Counted from the stretch's first letter, positions 1 to 6,319 are shown. The stretch is DNA of 26,460 nt from CAIVPM01 sp964615145 (GCA_964615145.1 CAZTOP010000035.1:1-26460); one strand, 5' to 3'. Made by a program: numbers and translations. Notes: a model not told the origin generated them from the sequence alone.

Positions 1-1
1 T

Positions 2-34
2 AAGTATGCTTTAACTATGCTTTAGGTATGGTTT
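2..34. repeat. Three 11-bp tandem repeats upstream of the accessory operon
   Basis: Three consecutive 11-mers, aagtatgcttt, aactatgcttt and aggtatggttt, follow each other without spacer, and a partial fourth (aagtag) begins after them. The 11-bp period is about one helical turn, so the copies would lie on one face of the DNA. They are about 100 bp before the first gene of the four-gene cassette. They could be an operator for that operon or the edge of a longer repeat array cut off by the window start. Confidence 0.55.
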
Positions 35-134
35 AAGTAGTCTAAACAATAAAAGTCAGATTTGAATATGATGATTAGTTATTTTTACTTAGGTAAAATA
101 AAATGAGTATAGTTCTAAATTAAATGTTTCCATA

Positions 135-1190
135 ATGAATTTACCAGATTCCGAAAACTTACCAATAAACAATCTTGCAGCCTGTTTCAACAGAACTTCT
201 GCTACCTATAAGTTTTATTGGTTTTTATCCATTATACATGCTATTGAAGAAGGAAAATCAGTGATAGAAAAGAAGGAATTATTTGCTCGAATGATTTCTA
301 ATGCTTGGTTTACAGTAAATTACTTTCACGTTTCTTTTGGCAAACAAGATTTAATTCAAAAAGCAATTAAAACAATAATAGAAGGTGAACGTATTCCTGT
401 TGATGCTAAACTGGATTTCATTGTAAAAAAATTACTAAACACACCAAACACGATAACAAAAAATCAGTTATGGCATTTTAACAACAATGTCCCCCATTGG
501 TTTTTAAGTCCTTGGTTCCCTAAGTTACAAAGTGAAACAGAATCACAACAAGCAGGGAGAATTTATATTGAATCTAACCGAAACATAAATAAGACATTGT
601 ATGCATTAAATGATGAAACAATAACGGTTTATAAAGAATGGAAAGAATACATATTTAAACACTCGAAAATTCTCAAAGATTTTTGTTATTGGAATCTTGC
701 TATTTTTCTACAGAGCAAAAATCCAAGTGTTCCAGATATTCCAAATAAACTAATTAAGCCAGCAATTAGAAATAGTTTAACGAAACAGCGAAAAAGCTTT
801 TGGGATATTGTAATGAATAAACTTGGTTCGATAGAATGCATTTATACAGGTGAATCTTTAACAGTTGGTAACTATGCAGTTGATCATTTTGTCCCATTTA
901 ACTTTGTATCACACGATTTGATTTGGAACTTGGTGCCAGCATCACCTACTTTTAATTCAATAAAAAGTGATAAACTACCAATAATGAAGAAACACTTTGA
1001 GGGTTTTTTTAATATTCAAAAAAGTGCCATAGAAATAATAAAACAAGCAACACAACCAAATAAATTATTGGAAGAATATTATACCATTTTCCCTGACTTA
1101 GATTTAGGATTTACAAAAGAAAAGTACAGAGATTGTTTGCAACCATTAATAACAATTGCTTCAAATAATGGTTTTGAATTTTTAAGATAA
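135..1190 (+). CDS. HNH endonuclease domain protein, first gene of the accessory cassette
   Basis: A 351-residue protein that I read as a nuclease with a C-terminal HNH (beta-beta-alpha metal) domain. The visible motif runs from C234 (IECIYTGES) through D250-H251 to N265 (NLVPAS) and N274-K277. This is the usual HNH order of a metal-binding DH pair followed by the N and K/H positions. The usual first zinc CxxC is reduced to CIYTG. Residues 1-220 are helical, show no family I recognise, and may recognise the target. The stop codon overlaps the next start (TAATG), so the two are translationally coupled. Substrate DNA or RNA, and any requirement for modified bases, cannot be read from the sequence. 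The ATG at 135 is the first good start after the repeat leader. Confidence 0.7.
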   Translation: MNLPDSENLPINNLAACFNRTSATYKFYWFLSIIHAIEEGKSVIEKKELFARMISNAWFTVNYFHVSFGKQDLIQKAIKTIIEGERIPVDAKLDFIVKKLLNTPNTITKNQLWHFNNNVPHWFLSPWFPKLQSETESQQAGRIYIESNRNINKTLYALNDETITVYKEWKEYIFKHSKILKDFCYWNLAIFLQSKNPSVPDIPNKLIKPAIRNSLTKQRKSFWDIVMNKLGSIECIYTGESLTVGNYAVDHFVPFNFVSHDLIWNLVPASPTFNSIKSDKLPIMKKHFEGFFNIQKSAIEIIKQATQPNKLLEEYYTIFPDLDLGFTKEKYRDCLQPLITIASNNGFEFLR

Positions 1191-2047
1191 TGAGCCAAAA
1201 TATAAATAGTCATCTTACTGCTAAGGAAAGAGAGACAATTTCTTTTCCTGCAAAGCATCTTTTAAAACTAAGAATGCTTGAGGGTGATATACTTGACTTT
1301 GGCTGTGGATATGGAAAGGATGTGGAAGAACTAAAAAAAAGAGGGTTCAAAGCAACTGGATTTGACCCACATTATTTTCCAACTTTTCCAACGCAAAAAT
1401 TTGATACAGTAGTTTGTTTTTATGTGTTGAATGTTTTATTAGCGGAAGAACAAGCACAAGTTTTAATGAATGTATCTGCATTGCTCAAACCCTATGGTAA
1501 AGCGTATTTTGCCGTTCGCAGGGATTTGCAGTTTGAAGGCTTCAGAATGCACAAGCTACATAAAAAACAAACATATCAATGCAGTATAAAACTTCCTTAT
1601 AAATCAATTTTCAAGAATGAAGGCTGTGAAATTTATGAGTACCAACACTACACATTACTAAATAAAAATAATGAAAAAGCAAGCCCCTTTTTTATTGGTG
1701 ATGATGAAAGAGAGTTGCTTTTTGAAAGTGCAACAGCCTTTTCATTTTTCGATAAATATCCCGTAAACAAAGGGCATACATTAGTAGTTCCAAAAAGAGT
1801 TGTAGCCAGTTATTTTGAATTATCAGTTAAGGAACAAACTGCTTGTTGGATAATGGTAAACAAAGTAAAAGACGAATTACAAAAACGTTTCAATCCCGAT
1901 GGTTTTAATGTTGGAATTAATGTTAATGAAGATGCAGGACAAACCATTTCACATTGCCACATTCACGTTATACCAAGATACAAAGGTGATGTAGAGCAAC
2001 CAAGAGGAGGGATTAGAGGTGTAATACCAAGCAAGAAAAATTATTAA
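1190..2047 (+). CDS. Fusion of a class I SAM-dependent methyltransferase and a HIT hydrolase
   Basis: The protein has 285 residues. Residues about 1-160 form a small Rossmann methyltransferase: motif I is ILDFGCGYGKD at 34-44, the acidic end of the next strand is D59 in GFDPHYF, and motif IV is FDTVVCFYVLNVL at 71-83. The DFGCGxGxD...GFDPHY wording resembles methyltransferases described near DNA phosphorothioation genes (a family recollection, not a search). Residues about 165-285 are a complete HIT domain, with GHTLVVPKR at 195-203 and the triad H255-C-H257-I-H259. HIT enzymes hydrolyse or transfer nucleotides from AMP-linked substrates, with the middle His as nucleophile. The gene overlaps the HNH gene by one base and precedes kptA by 33 bp. 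The fusion suggests that methylation and removal of a nucleotide adduct act on the same substrate; this is inference. Confidence 0.85.
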   Translation: MSQNINSHLTAKERETISFPAKHLLKLRMLEGDILDFGCGYGKDVEELKKRGFKATGFDPHYFPTFPTQKFDTVVCFYVLNVLLAEEQAQVLMNVSALLKPYGKAYFAVRRDLQFEGFRMHKLHKKQTYQCSIKLPYKSIFKNEGCEIYEYQHYTLLNKNNEKASPFFIGDDERELLFESATAFSFFDKYPVNKGHTLVVPKRVVASYFELSVKEQTACWIMVNKVKDELQKRFNPDGFNVGINVNEDAGQTISHCHIHVIPRYKGDVEQPRGGIRGVIPSKKNY

Positions 2048-2080
2048 ACCAAAATACTTAATGTATCAAAGAAATAAGTA

Positions 2081-2629
2081 ATGAATGATGCAATAAAAAC
2101 AAGTAAATTTTTAAGTTTAGTTTTAAGACACAATCCAAGCCTCATTGGTATTATATTGGATGAAAATGGATGGGTTGATGTTGAAGAACTTTTAGAGAAA
2201 CTGAAGAGTAAAAATCTTTATTTAAATTTTAATGAACTAAAAGCGATAGTTGAATCTAATAACAAAAAAAGATTTGCATTAAGTGATGATTCAAAAAAAA
2301 TTAGGGCTAATCAAGGGCATTCAATAAGTGTAGAGTTAGGCTACAAAGAACAAGTCCCACCTGATTTTTTATTTCACGGAACAAGTGAAAAAAATATTGA
2401 TTCTATTTTCAAGGACGGTATTAGTAAAATGAAAAGACATCACGTTCATTTAAGCCAAGACTTTGCCACAGCTCACCAAGTTGGCAAAAGGCACGGTACA
2501 CCTGTTATTTTGAAAATTAATTCTAAGGAAATGCAAAAAGCAGGATTTCCCTTTTTCCTATCAGACAATAATGTTTGGCTTACTGATTTTATTCCTATCG
2601 AATTTATTACAATCAATAATTTAGATTGA
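2081..2629 (+). CDS. kptA: RNA 2'-phosphotransferase, Tpt1/KptA family
   Basis: The 182 residues match the usual length of bacterial KptA. Tpt1 enzymes move an RNA internal 2'-phosphate to NAD+, giving ADP-ribose 1'',2''-cyclic phosphate and nicotinamide. Visible motifs are SKFLSLVLRH (R16-H17), R64, RANQGHS at 75-81, FHGTS at 98-102 and HHVHLS at 120-125, with R119 just before. R16, H17, R64 and R119 fit the Arg-His-Arg-Arg catalytic tetrad of the family. In fungi the enzyme ends tRNA splicing, but bacteria have no such pathway and the natural substrate of bacterial KptA is unsettled. Its place inside a cassette with nuclease, methyltransferase/HIT and PP-loop genes is therefore informative. 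It is intact, 33 bp after the fusion gene and 42 bp before the next. Confidence 0.93.
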   Translation: MNDAIKTSKFLSLVLRHNPSLIGIILDENGWVDVEELLEKLKSKNLYLNFNELKAIVESNNKKRFALSDDSKKIRANQGHSISVELGYKEQVPPDFLFHGTSEKNIDSIFKDGISKMKRHHVHLSQDFATAHQVGKRHGTPVILKINSKEMQKAGFPFFLSDNNVWLTDFIPIEFITINNLD

Positions 2630-2671
2630 CTGTTTCATTAGCAAAAAATATAAAAAAATATTGCTCAAGCT

Positions 2672-3778
2672 ATGAGTAAAGTAAGACATGTTTTAGGAAT
2701 ATCAGGAGGCAAGGATAGTGCTGCTTTAGCCATATATATGAAGCAAAACTATCCACACTTAGATATTGAATATTATACATCCGATACTGGTAAAGAACTT
2801 GACGAAACCTACCAATTAATCGACAATTTAGAAATATTTTTAGGCAAAAAAATACTACGACTAACAGGTGCAGACAATAGCCCAGAATTGCCATTTGATC
2901 ATTTTATAAAAATGTATAACGGGTATCTGCCTTCTTCTAATGCCAGATGGTGTACTAAGAAATTGAAGTTAGAACCCTTTGAAAAATTTGTGGGAAACGA
3001 CCCTGTGATATCCTATGTGGGTATTCGTGGGGATGAAGATAGAGAAGGTTATATTTCAAAAAAATCAAATATCCAATCTATCTTTCCTTTTAGAAAGAAT
3101 ATTTGGAGTGAAGATGTGATAACAAAATTCTTATCTAATGGAAATATTCCCAAAGCACAAGAATGTTTTAATACTATTTCGTTAAATGGCAAAACAGAAA
3201 GAATTAATGAAATTGTAGCTACTAAAATTTCACCTACTTTCAACCAACAGCAAAAGCTGAATCAATTGCTTGATTTAGGGATTAAAGAATTTAATGCTGC
3301 GGTATTTGCTTTTTTACAAGAGACTAATTATCCGTTGGCAAGTGAGGCTATATTTCCCCTAATTGACAATGAAGAGGTATTAGTGCGTGATGATATTTTT
3401 AGAATATTAGAAGAGTCTGGGGTTGGTGTTCCTGCATACTATAAAGAAGTCAAGTTTGAGGTTAATGGCAAAGCATCTACTTATGCACGCAGCCGTTCTG
3501 GTTGTTTCTTTTGTTTTTACCAGCAAAAAATAGAATGGGTTTGGTTATATGAACAACACCCCGAACTATTTGCAAAAGCAATGGAATATGAAAAAGATGG
3601 CTACACTTGGATACAAGATGAACCATTGGCAGAATTAATACAACCAGAAAGAATACTAAATATTAAAGAGGAATTTATCAAAAGAACAGAAAATGCGAAA
3701 AATAGAAAGACATCTCCGTATTTATTAGATATTCTTTCTGATGCTGAAGACGAAGGTTGTGCAAGTTGTTTTATTTGA
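2672..3778 (+). CDS. PAPS-reductase/DndC-like PP-loop ATPase with paired cysteines
   Basis: The 368-residue protein belongs to the phosphoadenosine-phosphosulfate reductase superfamily of PP-loop ATPases, which adenylate a substrate, often before sulfur transfer. The PP-loop is ISGGKDS at 10-16. SDTGKE (37-42), RWCTKKLK with C94, YVGIRGDEDR (115-124) and SGCFFC (C278, C281) follow in family order. C94 with C278/C281 could hold an iron-sulfur cluster, as in DndC-like or thiouridine-forming relatives. A segment of about 100 residues (about 165-265) between these motifs looks like a family-specific insert, and the protein ends in CASC (C363, C366), a second possible metal or persulfide site. It is last in the four-gene cassette. 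True PAPS reduction is unlikely, because no sulfate-assimilation gene is adjacent. DNA or RNA thiolation is the natural guess but is not shown. Confidence 0.85.
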   Translation: MSKVRHVLGISGGKDSAALAIYMKQNYPHLDIEYYTSDTGKELDETYQLIDNLEIFLGKKILRLTGADNSPELPFDHFIKMYNGYLPSSNARWCTKKLKLEPFEKFVGNDPVISYVGIRGDEDREGYISKKSNIQSIFPFRKNIWSEDVITKFLSNGNIPKAQECFNTISLNGKTERINEIVATKISPTFNQQQKLNQLLDLGIKEFNAAVFAFLQETNYPLASEAIFPLIDNEEVLVRDDIFRILEESGVGVPAYYKEVKFEVNGKASTYARSRSGCFFCFYQQKIEWVWLYEQHPELFAKAMEYEKDGYTWIQDEPLAELIQPERILNIKEEFIKRTENAKNRKTSPYLLDILSDAEDEGCASCFI

Positions 3779-4052
3779 TTTTCAAATTTTCCCCTAACAC
3801 AAAAACATCTTCAAGCATCAATCAACATCATTTCTACTTGGCTTTAAATAACAGCATTAAAAACACAAAAAAGGGTTTAATCAAATATTATTTTCAGATC
3901 TTCTCTCGTCCCAAATGTTCGGGCTTAGGTTTCAAAATGTTTTGAGATAACCACCACGACATCCACCCTCCAAAGCAGGGGAATTAAAACCCTATGTTCC
4001 GTTGCTTCGAAATGGTGTCTTGGCAGCATTGAATTATGCTAGAGTTGTTCCC

Positions 4053-4770
4053 GGCATCAGAAAAATAGCGTTAAGAAAATCTTTAAATGCAGCGTAATGT
4101 CGAAGATGTTGGAAGATATTCTAAAGCCCATCATCACAAAAGCAAGTGCTTATACAAAAGCCCAATCCTTAGCTTCTTCGACATAGCGAAATGCAAAGAT
4201 TTTCAGCTATTGTCTGCAGCCTTGATTTTTTTGCTCCGCTTTTGTATCAAGACAAAAGTGGAAAGAAACATTGATTTGTAACAGTTTAACAACCCCCAGC
4301 TATGAGGCAAAAAAACCACCCCTAGAACTACGTTCGTAACCTTCGTAAAAGCTTTGCTTTTTCTCGTTTACCTCCAGAGGAGGGGAATTTGGAAAAACCA
4401 CAACATAGTTTGGAATTAGGTTACTATCAATCAATATTATTCCCGTTTGGCTTTAAGCCAACAGCATAAAACAAACCACCTCTACAACCCCTCCAGAGGA
4501 GGGGAATTTAGACCGATGCTTTAGAATTGTTTCTGGCATCAGAAAAATAGCGTTAAGAAAATCTTTAAATGCAGCGTAATGTCGAAGATNNNNNNNNNNN
4601 NNNNNNNNNNNNNNNNNNNNNNNNNNNNNNNNNNNNNNNNNNNNNNNNNNNNNNNNNNNNNNNNNNNNNNNNNNNNNNNNNNNNNNNNNCCACCCCTAGA
4701 ACTACGTTCGTAACCTTCGTAAAAGCTTTGCTTTTTCTCGTTTACCTCCGGAGGAGGGGAATTTGGAAAG
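4053..4770 (+). repeat. Direct duplication of about 480 bp, broken by the assembly gap
   Basis: The bases from 4053 (ggcatcagaaaaatagcg onward) to 4109 recur almost exactly at 4535-4589, an offset of 482 bp. The bases from 4316 (ccacccctagaactacg onward) to about 4395 recur at 4690-4768, an offset of 374 bp. The 108-bp difference arises because 100 N stand where the first copy has 206 bp (4110-4315). The second copy is probably complete in the genome, with the N run hiding the middle part. A collapsed or misjoined repeat is the alternative. Confidence 0.85.
4590..4689. other. Assembly gap of 100 N
   Basis: Exactly 100 undetermined bases, the usual placeholder for a scaffold join of unknown size. 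Both edges are copies of sequence found nearby (4053-4109 on the left, 4316-4395 on the right), so the break is a repeat problem. By comparison with the first copy, the missing stretch is probably nearer 206 bp. Confidence 0.98.
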
Positions 4771-5005
4771 CGAGCCATCAATAAAAATCCATCCTGTTTG
4801 GCTTTGGCAATTAGAACCACCCCTGCACCCCTCCAATGGAGGGGAATTTGAAACACCCCAGAGCAATGCTCGTAACCTTCATAAAAGCGTTGCTTTTTTT
4901 CGGTTATCTCCAAGGGGGGAATTGGGAACTACCCTAACACTTCCAAACAAAGGAATTTGGAAAGCTATTTATATTTGTACTCGTTTATCTTTAGTAAAGG
5001 TGGTA

Positions 5006-5043
5006 AAATTCCCCTTCTGCGAAGGGGTGCAGGGGTAGTTTAA
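5006..5043 (-). repeat. Inverted copy of the palindrome, left end of the DUF559 unit
   Basis: Read on the minus strand, this 38-bp segment starts ttaaactacccctgcaccc and ends gaaggggaattt. By hand it matches 5476-5513 at 32 of 38 positions. It is the only clear copy of the family in reverse orientation, and it ends 8 bp before the DUF559 start codon. Its stem is CCCCTTC/GAAGGGG, where most copies have CCCCTCC/GGAGGGG: a T-A pair replaces a C-G pair, so pairing is kept. Confidence 0.85.
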
Positions 5044-5051
5044 TAAAAAAT

Positions 5052-5474
5052 ATGCAAGAAATACTAACACATATTAACCAAATACCAATACAAAAAAACT
5101 TCATTGATAATTTACCCTATAACCCCACACTTAAACTGCTTGCAAGAGAAAAACGTAAAGCTGGAATTTTAAGTGAAGTATTGTTTTGGCAACAGGTTCG
5201 TGCTAAACAATTTCATTATATTGATTTTGACAGACAAAGAATAATAGGCAATTATATAGTTGACTTTTATGTAAAAGCACTTGGTTTGGTAATTGAGATA
5301 GATGGTATTAGCCACCAGGATAAAATGGAATATGACACAGAAAGGCAGCGATATTTAGAATCACAGGGTTTAAAAGTTTTTAGAGTAACTGATGGTGAAG
5401 TAAAGAAAGAAATTTTAGATGTTATGGAAAGATTGGAAGCATTTATTGTTGATGCGTACGGAATGAGTAGTTGA
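5052..5474 (+). CDS. DUF559 (Vsr-like) PD-(D/E)xK endonuclease domain protein
   Basis: The 140-residue protein has the DUF559 pattern of the very-short-patch-repair endonuclease fold. KLLAREKRKAGILSEVLFWQQVR (28-50) includes the conserved helix with E42, IIGNYIVDFYV (64-74) includes D71, and LVIEIDGISHQ (79-89) supplies E82 and D84. The tail has YDTERQRYLESQGLKVFRV (94-112). D71 with E82 and D84 would bind the catalytic metal. Family members are short single-domain proteins common in Bacteroidota genomes, and their substrate is not established. The gene starts at the ATG at 5052, 8 bp after a reversed palindrome, and is followed at once by a direct one. It has no other gene within 1 kb, so its partner appears to be the repeat array. 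The reading frame is intact. Confidence 0.9.
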   Translation: MQEILTHINQIPIQKNFIDNLPYNPTLKLLAREKRKAGILSEVLFWQQVRAKQFHYIDFDRQRIIGNYIVDFYVKALGLVIEIDGISHQDKMEYDTERQRYLESQGLKVFRVTDGEVKKEILDVMERLEAFIVDAYGMSS

Positions 5475-5478
5475 TTTA

Positions 5479-5850
5479 AACCACCCCTGCACCCCTCCAA
5501 GGGAGGGGAATTTGGGAGCATCTCTACTACACCAGTATAGTTTGAAATCAGGTGCTATAAATCAATATTAATTCTGTTGGGTTTTGGTAATGAACCACCC
5601 CTACACCCCTCCAAGTGAGGGGAATTTGGGAGCATCTCTACACCAGGATAGTTTGAAATTGGGTGCTATAAATCAATATTAATTCTGTTGGGTTTTGGCA
5701 ATGAACCACCCCTGCACCCCTCCAAGGGAGGGGAATTTGGGAGCATCTCTACACCAGGAAAGTTTGAAATCAGGTGCTATAAATCAATATTAATTCTGTT
5801 TGGTTTTGACAATGAACCACCCCTACACCCCTCCAAGGGAGGGGAATTAA
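5479..5850 (+). repeat. Tandem repeat with a period of about 111 bp
   Basis: The palindrome copies at 5479, 5593, 5704 and 5815 are 114, 111 and 111 bp apart. The spacers (5516-5592, 5630-5703, 5741-5814) are nearly identical, with gagcatctctacaccagg, agtttgaaat, ggtgctataaatcaatatt and aattctgtttggttttgg in the same order. Degenerate versions of the same spacer sit at 3815-3862, 4393-4473 and 4767-4814. The high identity of the three inner copies points to recent tandem expansion, and the divergent ones are older. Confidence 0.92.
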
Positions 5851-5962
5851 AAGCATCACAGCACTACATTCGTAATCTTTGCAAAAGCGTTGCTTTTTCT
5901 TGGTATCTCCAAGAGGAGAAGAAACCACCCCTGCACCCAGCCTCATCATATCTTCAATAGAG

Positions 5963-6129
5963 AAACACCCCTAGCCCCTCTATCAGAGGGGAATTTGGAA
6001 GAAGGAGGGGAATTTGAAACCCTGTTTTGGGATGCATCGAAACGATGTCTTGGCAGCAGTAAATTACACTAGCCTTGTTCTGTAGCATTGATTTTTTGCT
6101 CAACTTTTGTATCAAGACAAAAGTAGAAA
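5963..6129 (+). repeat. Right edge of the array, matching its left part
   Basis: A variant palindrome (5963-5999) has stem CCCCTCT/AGAGGGG. A half copy follows at 6001-6016. Next come cgatgtcttggcagcag (near 6043-6059) and ttttgtatcaagacaaaagt (near 6105-6124). The last two also occur in the left part, near 4016-4031 and 4240-4259, in the same order but with about 100 bp more between them. The array thus seems to be built of longer composite units with common ends, one of which has lost its middle. Confidence 0.7.
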
Positions 6130-6156
6130 ACTGTGTCCTATACTAAGGGGTAACCC

Positions 6157-6196
6157 CGAGGTAACTCCCACCTAAAGCCGAGGTGACTCCCACCTT
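6157..6196 (+). repeat. Two 18-bp direct repeats, 22-bp period
   Basis: ccgaggtaactcccacct (6157-6174) and ccgaggtgactcccacct (6179-6196) differ at one base. A partial third (tactcccactt) follows, and the palindrome ggggtaacccc (6148-6158) touches the first copy. No gene lies in 6019-6361 apart from the terminator of the isomerase gene. The purpose is unknown. Confidence 0.6.
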
Positions 6197-6285
6197 ACTC
6201 CCACTTTGGGTTATCCCAGATAGCAAGTTATTGCATACCCTCGTTACGCACATTAACCATTTCGCTTCAATCTCCAACAGGGCTC

Positions 6286-6319
6286 ATAAAAAAACAGAGC
6301 TTCTGTAAGAAGCCCTGTT
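6286..6319 (-). terminator. Rho-independent terminator of the FKBP gene
   Basis: A 12-bp stem (6293-6304 with 6308-6319, one G-U pair) with loop GTA is followed, on the minus strand, by seven U. It begins 43 bp past the stop codon of the isomerase gene. Confidence 0.85.

Larger units (their letters stand above)
5006..5515 (+). mobile_element. Putative inverted-repeat-bounded unit carrying a DUF559 nuclease gene
   Basis: A 38-bp inverted repeat (5006-5043 and 5476-5513) encloses one gene and almost nothing else: 8 bp on the left, and the right arm begins 2 bp after the stop codon. The same palindrome is spread through the flanking 2 kb. This resembles a small non-autonomous element family mobilised or maintained by the enclosed enzyme, as RAYT transposases do for REP sequences. 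No target-site duplication could be made out, because the flanks are themselves repeats. Mobility is inference. Confidence 0.45.
4326..5910 (+). repeat. Second repeat family, about 50 bp, four copies
   Basis: A unit of the form actacgttcgtaaccttcg, then taaaagcgttgctttttctcg, then tttacctcc occurs at 4326-4375, 4700-4749, 4860-4911 and 5861-5910. It contains its own small palindrome, aaaagc-n3-gctttt. Each copy runs into the right half of the CCCCTCC palindrome (ctccagagg, ctccggagg, ctccaaggg, ctccaagagg). The two families therefore form composite units and have not inserted independently. Confidence 0.8.
3949..6018. repeat. Interspersed palindromic-repeat array surrounding a DUF559 gene
   Basis: Apart from the small nuclease gene at 5052-5474, this stretch is non-coding and full of repeats. 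The commonest unit is about 37 bp: aaccacccctgcacc, then the hairpin CCCCTCC-loop-GGAGGGG, then aatttgg. Good or partial copies lie at 3949-3986, 4371-4392, 4474-4510, 4745-4766, 4815-4850, 4905-4926, 5006-5043 (reversed), 5479-5515, 5593-5629, 5704-5740, 5815-5850, 5923-5939, 5963-5999 and 6001-6016. Short open frames here (PPLHPSKGGEF-type peptides) are only translations of the repeat. The flanks 3779-3948 and 6019-6361 contain related fragments but no gene. Confidence 0.9.

Noticed and set aside
3757..4281. Two short open frames after the PP-loop gene
   Set aside because: They run through repeat-family sequence, have no recognisable domain or good start, and one overlaps the end of the PP-loop gene.
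4539..5038. Open frames running through or near the N gap
   Set aside because: Part of the translation is undetermined bases, and the remainder is PPLHPSNGGEF-type peptide, a translation of the palindrome.
3949..6018. CRISPR array
   Set aside because: Repeats are of uneven spacing, the spacers are themselves repeated, one repeat is reversed, and no cas gene is present.
5688..6072. Two open frames with repeated PPLHPSKGGE peptides
   Set aside because: The peptide repeat follows directly from the 111-bp DNA repeat, and the stems show changes that keep base pairing and not protein sequence.
6130..6280. tRNA-like or riboswitch-like fold around ggggtaacccc
   Set aside because: No cloverleaf, anticodon arm or known aptamer core could be drawn; only the short direct repeats are real.
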